From Treponema sp. (GTDB lineage: Bacteria > Spirochaetota > Spirochaetia > Treponematales > Treponemataceae), in assembly GCA_017934745.1 (NCBI GenBank), contig JAGBIY010000015.1, positions 37,312 through 101,311 of the forward strand: a stretch of 64,000 bases of DNA. The letters run 5' to 3'. A program made the position numbers and the translations under genes. Numbering within the stretch: position 1 is the stretch's first letter; every line of letters starts with the position of its first letter. The notes below the pieces were generated by a model. That model saw only the letters and a program-made list of their open reading frames with translations. It was not told the origin of the DNA and made no database searches. Below are positions 21,587 through 30,276 of the stretch, piece by piece.

Positions 21587-21619
21587 GCCGCCCTTGTACA
21601 AGGGCGGCTTTATTTTTTT
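21587..21619 (+). terminator. Terminator of the S10-spc-alpha cluster
   Basis: A perfect 22-base palindrome, GCCGCCCTTGT with its complement, is followed by a T-rich tract (TTTATTTTTTTA). It ends plus-strand transcription just ahead of the convergent gene. Confidence 0.9.
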
Positions 21620-21630
21620 AGTGGACATTC

Positions 21631-24090
21631 TCAGTTTTTGAAGGTCGAGCCTATGTCGGCGATTTCGTCAATGGCTTCGGATATTTTCTCCGCTCCTGAG
21701 GATGCGTTTGCGATTTGTGCGGAGACTGTCGCTGTGGAATTCACCTGGCCGTTTATTGAGTCCTTTATGTGCTCGGACAGTTCTGAAATCCTTTTTATCG
21801 ATTCGTATGTGTGCGTCATCACTTTTTTTGCGGCTTGGGTGTTTTTGCCGTTTTTTGTGACCAGCTCAAAAATGGTCTCTGTCGTGCTGACCGTTTTTGC
21901 GGCAAGCACCTTGACCTCTTTCGCGACCACGCTGAATCCTTTTCCCGCATCTCCTGCGTGTGAGGCTTCGATTGATGCGTTCAAAGCGAGGACGTTTATT
22001 GTCTCCGATATGTCGTTTATCATTGCGATGGATTCGGTTATTTTTTCGGTGCTGCTGACGAGGTTCGTGATTGATGCGTTCGCCTCGTCGATCATTTGGC
22101 TGGCTGAATTCACTGTTTCTGAGACTGTGAGTATGTCCTCGGATATGTTCTTTATGTTTTCCGCGACGGACTCCATCGACTGAGAAATCGTGTTTATGTT
22201 TCCGGATATGTTTTTGCTGTGTCCCGCGACCAAATCCGCTTTTTCGGACATGTTCCGCATTGCCGATTCCACCGCGTCCTTGTTTTCGTTCAACTGGTTC
22301 AGGAGCAGGGCTCCGTAAAGTGAGCTTGAGAGCTGGTCTCTGAGGGCGGTGTATGGACCTCCTGTCCGTGGGCCTTCTTGGAACACGATGTAACCGATGA
22401 ATTTGTCCTGAAAATTCAACGATTCTAGAATCAGCGAATAGAAATTCGACTGTGGGAGGAATTGGTCAGGAATGATTTTTTCCGTGTCGAATTCGAATCC
22501 GTCTTTTTTGAGGTTCAGCCGTTCGTTGTCTCGCACTGCCAATATGAGCCGGCTTTTCTTCGGAATCTTCTTGTTTTCGGGGGTGTAGTCGCAGTTTTCA
22601 TATAGGACCACATATACCCCTGGAATCTTTAGTTTTTTGAGGGAGCCGTGGAGAATGTCCATCAATCTTGATATGTCGTAGCTGGAGAGGAGAGCGGCGC
22701 TTGTCGAACGCAAGTCTGCGTCGTACCTCGAATCCCAAAGGGATTTTTGCTTCTGCTGCCTGCTGTCGAATTCATGTATGAGGATTCTCGCCTGCTGGAT
22801 TATGCTGGCGGAGACGCTTTCGAAAATCGTTGCCGATATGATGGGCTGAGAATGCTTGTTCACTATGGAAAGAAAATCCTGCCACAGCCTGAACCTTGTG
22901 GATATGTAGAGGAATTTGTTCAGTGATTTGCCGAATTCCTGCACGAATTCGCTGTTCTCTGAGTCGAGTGAGAGGACGGATTCCGTGTAGATCTGGATTA
23001 GCCTCGCAGTGTTTTCCCTGAAAAATTCAACCGTTTCTTTCTCTGAGTTGTGCATAGTCCCGATGTGCTCAAGCGTTTCAGTTTTTGCCATGGTCTGCCA
23101 CTTCTCGTCTTTCAGCTCGGATTCGGCGGCCGCATTCTTGTCCGTGCATTTTTTTCCAAAAAGAACTCGGAACGGGTTCTTTGACAGACCTCTTCTCTGT
23201 TCGTCAACAGATGTCTGTATCGTCGCTTTTCTGACCGATGTCGATTTGCAGCCGCATGATTCTCCTAGAAGAAGCGAGGTCGAATAACGGAACTCTGCCT
23301 GCACACTCTTGCCCGCAACGGTGTCCGCGAGAGTGTTGAAAGCTTTCACTCCGATTCCGTGAAACGGCATTTCGACTGTCGTTATCGGGGGATTGCACCA
23401 GGCGGCGTCGTCCGTTCCGTTGAAGCCGCAGACAGCGATGTCGTATGGGACTTGATAGCCCTGCTTTATCAGGTATTCCTGCGCGCCTATCGCCACGTTG
23501 TCTCCGACGCACACGATTGCCTCTATGTCTGTTCCTGGAATGAGGCCGTTTTGTATGAACGCCTTGACCGCATCCATTCCGTCGTTCAGTCCCCAGCCGC
23601 CGTTATCCGAGATTAGCCTGTCGTCTTTCTGGATTCCATGCCTCTGCAGTGATTCAAGATATGCCTCGAACCTCTCCTTCGCGTATATGTGGACGGCAGG
23701 CCCCCTGATGAATGCGATTTTCGTGAATCCGTGGTGGTCGATGAGATGGTCCATCAGCTCGTTCATTCCTGCCTTGCAGTCCGCGAATATGACAGGCTTT
23801 CCGGTGACTTTGAACGTGACGCAGACGAGGGGTGTCTTTTTGAAGCTCGTGTAGTAATCGGCGACATCATTTGTTACGTCGGACGATGCCCATGATATCA
23901 GTCCGCTGAATGTGTCGTCCGTGAAAAGATTGTATATTATCGATTCGTTTCCCTGGTTGAGAATCGGACCCCTGAATGTGATGACGGGAACCCTCTCTTT
24001 CCTGCAGCTGTCGACTATTCCGTGCCACATGCTGATTCCCGTGGCATCGACCAGCGAGCGAGTCAAAAAGGCGACAGTGTTCTTTTTCAT
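21631..24090 (-). CDS. Soluble chemoreceptor-like protein with LacI-type ligand-binding domain
   Basis: 819 residues in three parts. Residues 1 to about 285 are a periplasmic-binding-protein fold of the LacI/GalR effector type ([30 protein letters not shown]) with no helix-turn-helix. The middle is a helical and sensor-like region of unknown class. The last 220 or so residues are a methyl-accepting signalling domain with the hairpin tip near residue 699 ([20 protein letters not shown]). No signal peptide or membrane segment is visible, so it is probably cytoplasmic and could pass internal sugar levels to CheA/CheW. The start at 24090 has GGAG 6 bases upstream; an ATG 12 bases earlier overlaps that site. 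Transcribed convergently with the ribosomal cluster. No CheR-binding pentapeptide is visible at the C-terminus. Confidence 0.8.
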   Translation of the reverse strand: MKKNTVAFLTRSLVDATGISMWHGIVDSCRKERVPVITFRGPILNQGNESIIYNLFTDDTFSGLISWASSDVTNDVADYYTSFKKTPLVCVTFKVTGKPVIFADCKAGMNELMDHLIDHHGFTKIAFIRGPAVHIYAKERFEAYLESLQRHGIQKDDRLISDNGGWGLNDGMDAVKAFIQNGLIPGTDIEAIVCVGDNVAIGAQEYLIKQGYQVPYDIAVCGFNGTDDAAWCNPPITTVEMPFHGIGVKAFNTLADTVAGKSVQAEFRYSTSLLLGESCGCKSTSVRKATIQTSVDEQRRGLSKNPFRVLFGKKCTDKNAAAESELKDEKWQTMAKTETLEHIGTMHNSEKETVEFFRENTARLIQIYTESVLSLDSENSEFVQEFGKSLNKFLYISTRFRLWQDFLSIVNKHSQPIISATIFESVSASIIQQARILIHEFDSRQQKQKSLWDSRYDADLRSTSAALLSSYDISRLMDILHGSLKKLKIPGVYVVLYENCDYTPENKKIPKKSRLILAVRDNERLNLKKDGFEFDTEKIIPDQFLPQSNFYSLILESLNFQDKFIGYIVFQEGPRTGGPYTALRDQLSSSLYGALLLNQLNENKDAVESAMRNMSEKADLVAGHSKNISGNINTISQSMESVAENIKNISEDILTVSETVNSASQMIDEANASITNLVSSTEKITESIAMINDISETINVLALNASIEASHAGDAGKGFSVVAKEVKVLAAKTVSTTETIFELVTKNGKNTQAAKKVMTHTYESIKRISELSEHIKDSINGQVNSTATVSAQIANASSGAEKISEAIDEIADIGSTFKN

Positions 24091-24210
24091 GAAATGCTCC
24101 AATTAAAACAAGTATCATGAAATTATACACTGAAATTTTCCGAAAAAAAACAAGGCATCTCCAAAAGCTCCACTCGTCTTTGAAGATGCCTTCCGTTGTC
24201 CAGCGTTTCC

Positions 24211-24651
24211 TTACGCTACGTTGATTGTGATTTTCCTAGGCTGCGCTTCGGCTTTCCTTGGGATAGTTATCGAGAGGACCCCGTTCTTGAAGTTCGCGGA
24301 AACTCCTGTCTCGTCGATGTCCTTCGGAAGGGTGAAGCTTCTGCTGAAAGAAGAGCGGCAGCGTTCCCTCAGAAGATACTGCGGTTTCTCCTCTGCTTCG
24401 GAGCCGCCTTCGTCCTTCTTCTCCGCATCCTGTTCCTCGGTCTCTGCCTTTTTCTCCTCTGCGGAAGAGATTGTCAAAACCCTGTCGTTGAGCTCTATGG
24501 CGACATCCTTTTCCTCTCTTCCCGGAAGATCCATCTCCAAGACGTATGAATCCTTTGTCTCTGTGACATCGACATTCGGAACGAAGATTTTCGATGTCGT
24601 TCCGTAGTAGTCGTCGTTGAGCCAGTCGTTGAAAAGTGAAAGTGCGTTCAT
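24211..24651 (-). CDS. Hsp20-family small heat shock protein
   Basis: ATP-independent holdase chaperone of the alpha-crystallin family, 146 residues. The alpha-crystallin domain begins near FVPNVDVTETKDSYVLEMDL and ends with the conserved GVLSITIPRKAEAQPRKI, in which the C-terminal IxI-like motif (ITI) is visible. An acidic Glu/Lys-rich insertion (about residues 66-90) lies inside the domain. A perfect AGGAGG site lies before the ATG at 24651. An in-frame extension upstream lacks a ribosome binding site. A promoter with good boxes lies just ahead. No CIRCE repeat is seen. Confidence 0.93.
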   Translation of the reverse strand: MNALSLFNDWLNDDYYGTTSKIFVPNVDVTETKDSYVLEMDLPGREEKDVAIELNDRVLTISSAEEKKAETEEQDAEKKDEGGSEAEEKPQYLLRERCRSSFSRSFTLPKDIDETGVSANFKNGVLSITIPRKAEAQPRKITINVA

Positions 24652-24671
24652 ATTGTGCCTCCTAAAGCATC

Positions 24672-24699
24672 TATATAATTTTTTTTCAGTGGTTGTCAG
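24672..24699 (-). promoter_or_regulatory. Promoter of the hsp20 gene
   Basis: On the minus strand CTGACA (24694-24699) and TATATA (24672-24677) are separated by 16 bases, directly upstream of the AGGAGG site. Confidence 0.55.
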
Positions 24700-24837
24700 T
24701 TTTTTTTCTGACACTTTACATATAGCAAAAAGCGTGCCAACTTTTTTTGCTTGAAGAAAAAAAATTGTAGCCAAAATGGAATTATTTAAGATTTATTGAA
24801 CGGATTTGACCTCTGTTTGTGTTATATTTCTAGGTGT

Positions 24838-26325
24838 ATGAGAGCGGTTGATTCGTTAGAGGTGTTTTTCAGAAAATTTTTAGACCCGTTTTCGGCGGGA
24901 GATCTCTGCTCGGATTTGCGAAAAATGGGGGAGAGGATTTCCGTCGAGGACATGGAGGATATTCTCGATGAGCAACCGAATGTGCTGAAGCTCCAGGGGG
25001 ATTTGTACATAACCCGAGCCGGCGCGTTCAGTGGTCAGTTTTTCAGCTTTGTTCCAAACGCACAGGAGATTGAGCAGGGAATCATAGTTCCTGGCGACAG
25101 GTGTGTTCCGTTCGTAGATCCGAACCGGATTTCCTGTGAAATAAACTTTGCCGTGCATGGAAAAATTCTTCCGAGAAAAGTCCTGAGCACGGATGCGAAC
25201 AGCGTTTGCGATTTTTTCGCCCTTTCTGACGATTTTACGGTCCAGAACATCGCTCTGGATCCTGCCAACGAGAAGCTTCGCATAGCCGAAAACGACTATG
25301 AGCTTCCTCCGAAGTATTTTCTTACGGGATTTGATTTCTCTTCTGTTTTCAAGCAGTTCGGTTTCAAGCTCGGCGACAGAATCCTCGCGTATGTGTCCGA
25401 TTGGGACGCTTCAATCGTGGAAGTTTTCCCCCTCAAGGCGTTTTTGAAGGATAGCGGAGAGAAATATGTCCATTTGAGCGACTATGAACTTGCGAGAAAC
25501 GAGTGGTATGAGATTTTGGAGGATGCGCTCCTTGATAGCTTCGACTACCACGGTTCGTGCGAAAGCATCGAGAAGCAGCTCGTGAATGTCTTCTACGACA
25601 ATAGGAAACTCCTGTGCGTCCCCTTATGCGGCTCCGTGAACGAATTCCTGAGGAAAACAGACAAGATTTCGGTCGAATTCTATGGTTCCGAACTCAGACT
25701 CTGGAAGAAGGGCGAGCTTGTGCCAATCGACAGCAACCTTTCGTTCGACGACATCGTGTACACCGTGTACGACATTCCCTATTTCGTCATAGACTGTTTC
25801 CTTTTGAACGAGCTTTACCTTTCCCACAGCGACTCGAAAAATGCGAAAAAGTCTGACGCCGAAGCCGAGCGGGAGATAATCCAGAAGGTCATTCCTGATT
25901 CCATCGACTTGTCCCCGAACGAACGGGACTTCTTTACGTTGCAAATCAAAAATAGACGTGCTAAACTACGAAAAACTTACAATTGGTTTGCGGATTTTAC
26001 ATTTGGTTCGTTTCGTCAACATTCGGTTGAAGTTTTTTCTGAGCTGCGTGATTTTTTGTTGGAGCTTGAGTGCTCCGAGAGTGAATTCAAAAAACTTCCC
26101 CAGCAGGAATTCGCCATCCTTTTTCAGATGTTCGAGCATGTGGAGCGGATTCTTGAGACATTGGCCGATTTCTTCGATTGTGATGGTGAAGAGGAAATTT
26201 CGGATAGGGATTTCACCGAGATGAAGAAGTCCCTGGAAATTATCGAGTTGAATCTGGAAGACATTCGTCCTGTGCTTTTGGACGCTTATGAGCAGATTCA
26301 GCGGGAGCGTTTTTCTATCGTTTAA
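24838..26325 (+). CDS. Conserved-looking protein of unknown function
   Basis: 495 residues, no signal peptide and no membrane segment. It is acidic and rich in Phe and Asp. The N-terminal part looks like mixed alpha/beta (RKFLDPFSAGDLCSDL onward); the C-terminal 120 residues are helical (LSPNERDFFTLQIKNRRAKL and following), possibly coiled coil. I do not recognise a domain. It starts at the ATG at 24838, which has only a weak AGGTG site; TATATT lies about 10 bases upstream, so the mRNA may be nearly leaderless. It ends 29 bases before transketolase on the same strand and may be cotranscribed with it. Confidence 0.8.
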   Translation: MRAVDSLEVFFRKFLDPFSAGDLCSDLRKMGERISVEDMEDILDEQPNVLKLQGDLYITRAGAFSGQFFSFVPNAQEIEQGIIVPGDRCVPFVDPNRISCEINFAVHGKILPRKVLSTDANSVCDFFALSDDFTVQNIALDPANEKLRIAENDYELPPKYFLTGFDFSSVFKQFGFKLGDRILAYVSDWDASIVEVFPLKAFLKDSGEKYVHLSDYELARNEWYEILEDALLDSFDYHGSCESIEKQLVNVFYDNRKLLCVPLCGSVNEFLRKTDKISVEFYGSELRLWKKGELVPIDSNLSFDDIVYTVYDIPYFVIDCFLLNELYLSHSDSKNAKKSDAEAEREIIQKVIPDSIDLSPNERDFFTLQIKNRRAKLRKTYNWFADFTFGSFRQHSVEVFSELRDFLLELECSESEFKKLPQQEFAILFQMFEHVERILETLADFFDCDGEEEISDRDFTEMKKSLEIIELNLEDIRPVLLDAYEQIQRERFSIV

Positions 26326-26354
26326 AATCATTTTATAAAAAAAGAGGTTTTATT

Positions 26355-28325
26355 ATGAACTTGAATGGAATTGCTGCTGTCGCAAAATCTGTTCGCAGCT
26401 TGTCTATCGATGCCATCCAGAAAGCCAATTCAGGCCACCCTGGACTTCCGCTTGGATGCGCAGAACTGGCTGCCGTTTTGTACGGAGAAATCCTCAAACA
26501 CAATCCGGCTGATTCAAAGTGGGCAGACCGGGATCGTTTCGTTCTTTCGGCTGGACATGGTTCAATGTTCCTGTATTCGATTCTGCATTTGAGCGGATAC
26601 AAAGTTAGCCTCGACGACATCAAGAATTTCCGCCAGGTTGGGTCAAAATGTCCCGGTCATCCAGAATTCGGGTGGACCGATGGAGTCGAAAATACCTCTG
26701 GACCTCTTGGGCAGGGAATCGCCATTGGAGTCGGAATGGCAATGGCCGAGTCGATTCTCGCCGGCAAATACAACACGAAAAACCACAAAATCGTCGACCA
26801 TTACACATACGTTTTGACAGGCGAGGGTTGCTTGGAAGAGGGCGTTTCTTCCGAGGCTTCGTCATTCGCGGGCCACAACAAGCTCGGAAAACTCATCGTC
26901 TTCTACGACCAGAACAAGATTTCAATCGACGGCTCAACCGACATCACTTTCACGGAAGACATTGGAAAAAGATACGAGGCTTACGGCTGGCAGGTCTTGA
27001 AGGGCGACATGTACGATGTCGAAGGCATCGCCAAGCTTGTCGAGCAGGCGAAGGCCGAGACCGGGAAGCCGACCCTCATCATGCTCAAATCCGTCATCGG
27101 CAAATTTGCGCCGAAACAGGGAACTCCATCCGTCCACGGCGAGCCGCTGGGCGTTGACGACGTTGCCGCCACAAAGAAGAACCTCGGCTTGAATCCTGAC
27201 GAATTCTTCCAGGTGGACCCGGAAGCGTACAAATATTTCGAAGACAAGAAGGCGGATTTCGCGAAGAAAGAGGAAGACTGGAAAAAAGAGTTCGACGCTT
27301 GGGCGAAAGAGAATCCAGAGCTTGCGAAACAGTGGAAAGCGAGCTTCGAGGGATGCGAGGACGGAACCGCCGAAGACCCGAAATACGAAGTCGGAAAGTC
27401 TGTGGCGACGAGAACCGCTTCCGGCGACATGATAAACGCCATGGGACTCCGCTATTCATATCTCGTCGGCGGCTCCGCTGATTTGAAAGGCTCGAACAAG
27501 TCGGGCATGAAGTGCGACGGCGGAACATACACTCCGGAGAACCGCGCCGGACGCTCAATCGAGTACGGAATCCGCGAATTCGGCATGGCGAGCGAGGCTT
27601 TGGGAATGGCCGCCCACGGTGGAATCAGGCCGTTCGTGGCTACATACCTCGTCTTCTCCGACTATATGCGCCCGTCAATCCGCGTGGCTTCTTTGATGAA
27701 GATGCCTGTAATCTACGATTTGACCCACGATTCAATTTACGTCGGCGAGGACGGCCCGACCCACCAGCCGATTGAGCATTTGGCTTCGCTCCGTGCGATT
27801 CCGGGCTTGCAGGTTCTTCGTCCGGGCGATGCAGAGGAGACTGTGGCGGCTTGGCACATGGCCATGCAGTCCAAGGACCATCCTGTTCTCTTCGCTTTGA
27901 CGCGTCAAAATGTCCCAGTCTACGAAAAAGAGGACAAGAACTGGAGAGAAACGATTCAGAAGGGTGCGTATGTCGTCAAAACTGGGGCGGAAAATCCCGA
28001 TGTGACTCTCGTCGCAACTGGTTCCGAAGTTTCAATGGCTTTGGAGGCCGCGTCAAAAGTTTCTGGAAAGAGCGTGCGCGTCGTTTCTGTCTTGGACAAG
28101 AACCTTTTCGAGTCGCAGAGCGAGGACTTCCAGAAGTCAATTCTTGGCGAAAAGTCGCGCAAGATTGTCGTGGAGGCCGGCGTCAGGAACGGTTGGGAAT
28201 TCTACGTCTCAAGCAAGAAGGATTTGTTCACTCTCGACCACTTCGGCGAGTCAGGTCCTGCGAAGAAAGTCGCCGAGCATTTCGGCTTCACTGCCGACAA
28301 ACTGGCTGAACTCATCAATTCTTGA
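26355..28325 (+). CDS. tkt: Transketolase
   Basis: Thiamine-diphosphate enzyme of the non-oxidative pentose phosphate pathway, moving two-carbon units between sugar phosphates; 656 residues, full length. Visible are the N-terminal AIQKANSGHPGLPLG, the GPLGQGIAIGVGMA segment, and the cofactor motif beginning GEGCLEEGVSSE and ending in QNKISIDG. The pyrimidine-domain EYGIREFGM and the DGPTHQPIEHLASLRAIPG block of the second half are also intact. AGAGG precedes the ATG. A terminator follows. Confidence 0.98.
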   Translation: MNLNGIAAVAKSVRSLSIDAIQKANSGHPGLPLGCAELAAVLYGEILKHNPADSKWADRDRFVLSAGHGSMFLYSILHLSGYKVSLDDIKNFRQVGSKCPGHPEFGWTDGVENTSGPLGQGIAIGVGMAMAESILAGKYNTKNHKIVDHYTYVLTGEGCLEEGVSSEASSFAGHNKLGKLIVFYDQNKISIDGSTDITFTEDIGKRYEAYGWQVLKGDMYDVEGIAKLVEQAKAETGKPTLIMLKSVIGKFAPKQGTPSVHGEPLGVDDVAATKKNLGLNPDEFFQVDPEAYKYFEDKKADFAKKEEDWKKEFDAWAKENPELAKQWKASFEGCEDGTAEDPKYEVGKSVATRTASGDMINAMGLRYSYLVGGSADLKGSNKSGMKCDGGTYTPENRAGRSIEYGIREFGMASEALGMAAHGGIRPFVATYLVFSDYMRPSIRVASLMKMPVIYDLTHDSIYVGEDGPTHQPIEHLASLRAIPGLQVLRPGDAEETVAAWHMAMQSKDHPVLFALTRQNVPVYEKEDKNWRETIQKGAYVVKTGAENPDVTLVATGSEVSMALEAASKVSGKSVRVVSVLDKNLFESQSEDFQKSILGEKSRKIVVEAGVRNGWEFYVSSKKDLFTLDHFGESGPAKKVAEHFGFTADKLAELINS

Positions 28326-28354
28326 TGAAGCGGCCGCATAAACTCTGATTTTCC

Positions 28355-28396
28355 GAGACTCCACTGTACGTTTTGCGGTGGAGTCTCTTTTCTTTT
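28355..28396 (+). terminator. Terminator after transketolase
   Basis: Perfect 10-base arms GAGACTCCAC and GTGGAGTCTC around a 13-base loop, followed by TTTTCTTTTG. Confidence 0.85.
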
Positions 28397-28432
28397 GCGA
28401 ACGCGTTTTTTTTGCCTTATCATTTATTCATC

Positions 28433-30220
28433 ATGAATGTCTGCACTTACAATTTCAATTCATCTGTCGGAAAGTATTCGAGTCCGATTGTCGGTTTTTC
28501 AGGTGTCCAGAGACTGATTCCGTTCAACAACAGCACAAAAAAAGGCTGGTGCCCTTTCCACAGTCGGTGGGAGGTCGTGACCGTGGACGGAAGCCGCAAC
28601 GTCTTCTCGTGCGGAAATCCCGTTCCTGCGACTTTGGGGCTGGACAGGCAGTGGAACAACAACAGTTTTTCGCTTTACCTGGACAAGGACAATCTCATGC
28701 TAACTCTTTCAGAGCGGTTTTCATGGATTGATGTGCACGAAGGCTCGCCATACCAGACAAACAAGGCGAATCTCCTGATATTCGACATGGCAAGCGGAAA
28801 AACTTATACGATGGAGAATCGCAGATTGAAGCGGATTCCTGACGAGCTCCGCGAAAAAATCGGCAGAGTGCTTTCGTCTTTGAGCGAATCACTTTTTGGA
28901 AGGTCGTTGGATGTCGGTGTCTTTGGTTTCAAGAATTTTGTGAAATATCCGTCTTGCCCGAATTTCGCTTTTCTCGTTCCTTTCATCGACAATGTCCAAA
29001 AATACCAGTTCCGCATGGATTTGAATCTGTTCAAGGATTTTTGCAAGCTGATGCATATCCGCGAGACGAAAAGCTTGAGAAAGGACTTCAGCAAGGACCC
29101 GCTTTCGATTCTCTTTCATGCGATGGCTCAGGCAATCAATTTCACGGATGCGAACGCCATAAAGATTTTCGTGGGCGATGCCGGGATTAGGAAGCTGCTT
29201 GAAAAGAGGCTGCGCTTTTCGATTGTGCGGAAGAGCGTGTATTTGAACGACACGTTCTACGAATTGCGCGACCACGGAGATTTCAAGTTCAACATGATTG
29301 ACGGTTTGAGACTGTGGGTTCAGAATGCGCTCACGGACAAGAGCGAAATCATAGTGATGAAGAGGCTCGTCCGCTTTTTGAAGGACACTGATTTCGATGT
29401 CGTGAAGGATGCAGTTTCCGCTTACGACAACAATGCCCGCGACCTTCCCGTGGCTTTCCACGAGCGCATTCTGAAGGAAGGTTTCACGAATCAGATGCAC
29501 GACCAGTTGATGCAGTTTTTCCATGTTGACGACGATTTTTTTGTTGGCCCTCTTGATGATGAGCGTGAGCGAATTAAAAACAAGGATATTGTATACAGGC
29601 CTGAAATCCTGAAATTCGAAGATTTTTTCAAGAGTGGAAATAATTTTTCTGTCGCTAGTGCATCTTCCGAGGATTTGCAGCTGAACAGGTTGATGATGGC
29701 CGAGGCCCAGAAGAAAAGCGGCAACGCGGAGAAGGCCGCCCGCACTGTCCTGGAGGATTCTGGATTGGATGCTTCCAGGGAGCGGTCGGAGTTGACGAGC
29801 GACGACGGCAATGCGCCTGTTTTCGACACCCCCGATTTGAACCAGAAACTTGTCCAGCCGGAAATCAGTACGAAATTCACGATAGGCAGCGAACTGAGAA
29901 AAAGGGGGAGTGCGGACGACACTTACTTCGTTCTTCCGAGAAACACTGACGAAATGTACGAAATCAGCGCGAACATGAGGAACTGTGTGGGCTACCTTTA
30001 CAGGGACAAGGTTTTGGACGGCAGTGCTGTGATAGTCGTCATGCTTACGAAGAACAAATTTGTCGCCTGTTTTGAAATCCGTCAGAACTACAAGACGTAT
30101 GCGTATGAGATTGTCCAGGCGAAAGGGCCTGGAAACAGGAGCATAAAAAAGTGCTACATGGGTGTCATAAAAGAGTGGATGAATAGAAAAAATATAAAAG
30201 ACGCTTGTGTCATGTTCTAG
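28433..30220 (+). CDS. PcfJ-like domain protein
   Basis: 595 residues. The C-terminal 100 or so residues carry the pattern of the PcfJ-like family: NMRNCVGYLYRD, then a strand-rich FVACFEIRQ segment and VQAKGPGNRSI. PcfJ-like proteins were first named from conjugative plasmids but are also common as chromosomal genes of unknown role. The N-terminal 400 residues show no domain I recognise and the middle (about residues 410-490) is a Ser/Ala/Asp-rich linker. The start at 28433 has no clear ribosome binding site. It lies alone between transketolase and a convergent lipoprotein gene; no other conjugation gene is near. Confidence 0.7.
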   Translation: MNVCTYNFNSSVGKYSSPIVGFSGVQRLIPFNNSTKKGWCPFHSRWEVVTVDGSRNVFSCGNPVPATLGLDRQWNNNSFSLYLDKDNLMLTLSERFSWIDVHEGSPYQTNKANLLIFDMASGKTYTMENRRLKRIPDELREKIGRVLSSLSESLFGRSLDVGVFGFKNFVKYPSCPNFAFLVPFIDNVQKYQFRMDLNLFKDFCKLMHIRETKSLRKDFSKDPLSILFHAMAQAINFTDANAIKIFVGDAGIRKLLEKRLRFSIVRKSVYLNDTFYELRDHGDFKFNMIDGLRLWVQNALTDKSEIIVMKRLVRFLKDTDFDVVKDAVSAYDNNARDLPVAFHERILKEGFTNQMHDQLMQFFHVDDDFFVGPLDDERERIKNKDIVYRPEILKFEDFFKSGNNFSVASASSEDLQLNRLMMAEAQKKSGNAEKAARTVLEDSGLDASRERSELTSDDGNAPVFDTPDLNQKLVQPEISTKFTIGSELRKRGSADDTYFVLPRNTDEMYEISANMRNCVGYLYRDKVLDGSAVIVVMLTKNKFVACFEIRQNYKTYAYEIVQAKGPGNRSIKKCYMGVIKEWMNRKNIKDACVMF

Positions 30221-30276
30221 CGGAATTGCAATAAAAAACGGAAGGGCGGAGGCTTTGTCTTTACGCAGAAAAAATT

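Noticed and set aside
24652-24780. CIRCE or other heat-shock operator before hsp20
   Set aside because: No TTAGCACTC-N9-GAGTGCTAA-like repeat is present; only promoter-like boxes and T-runs are seen.
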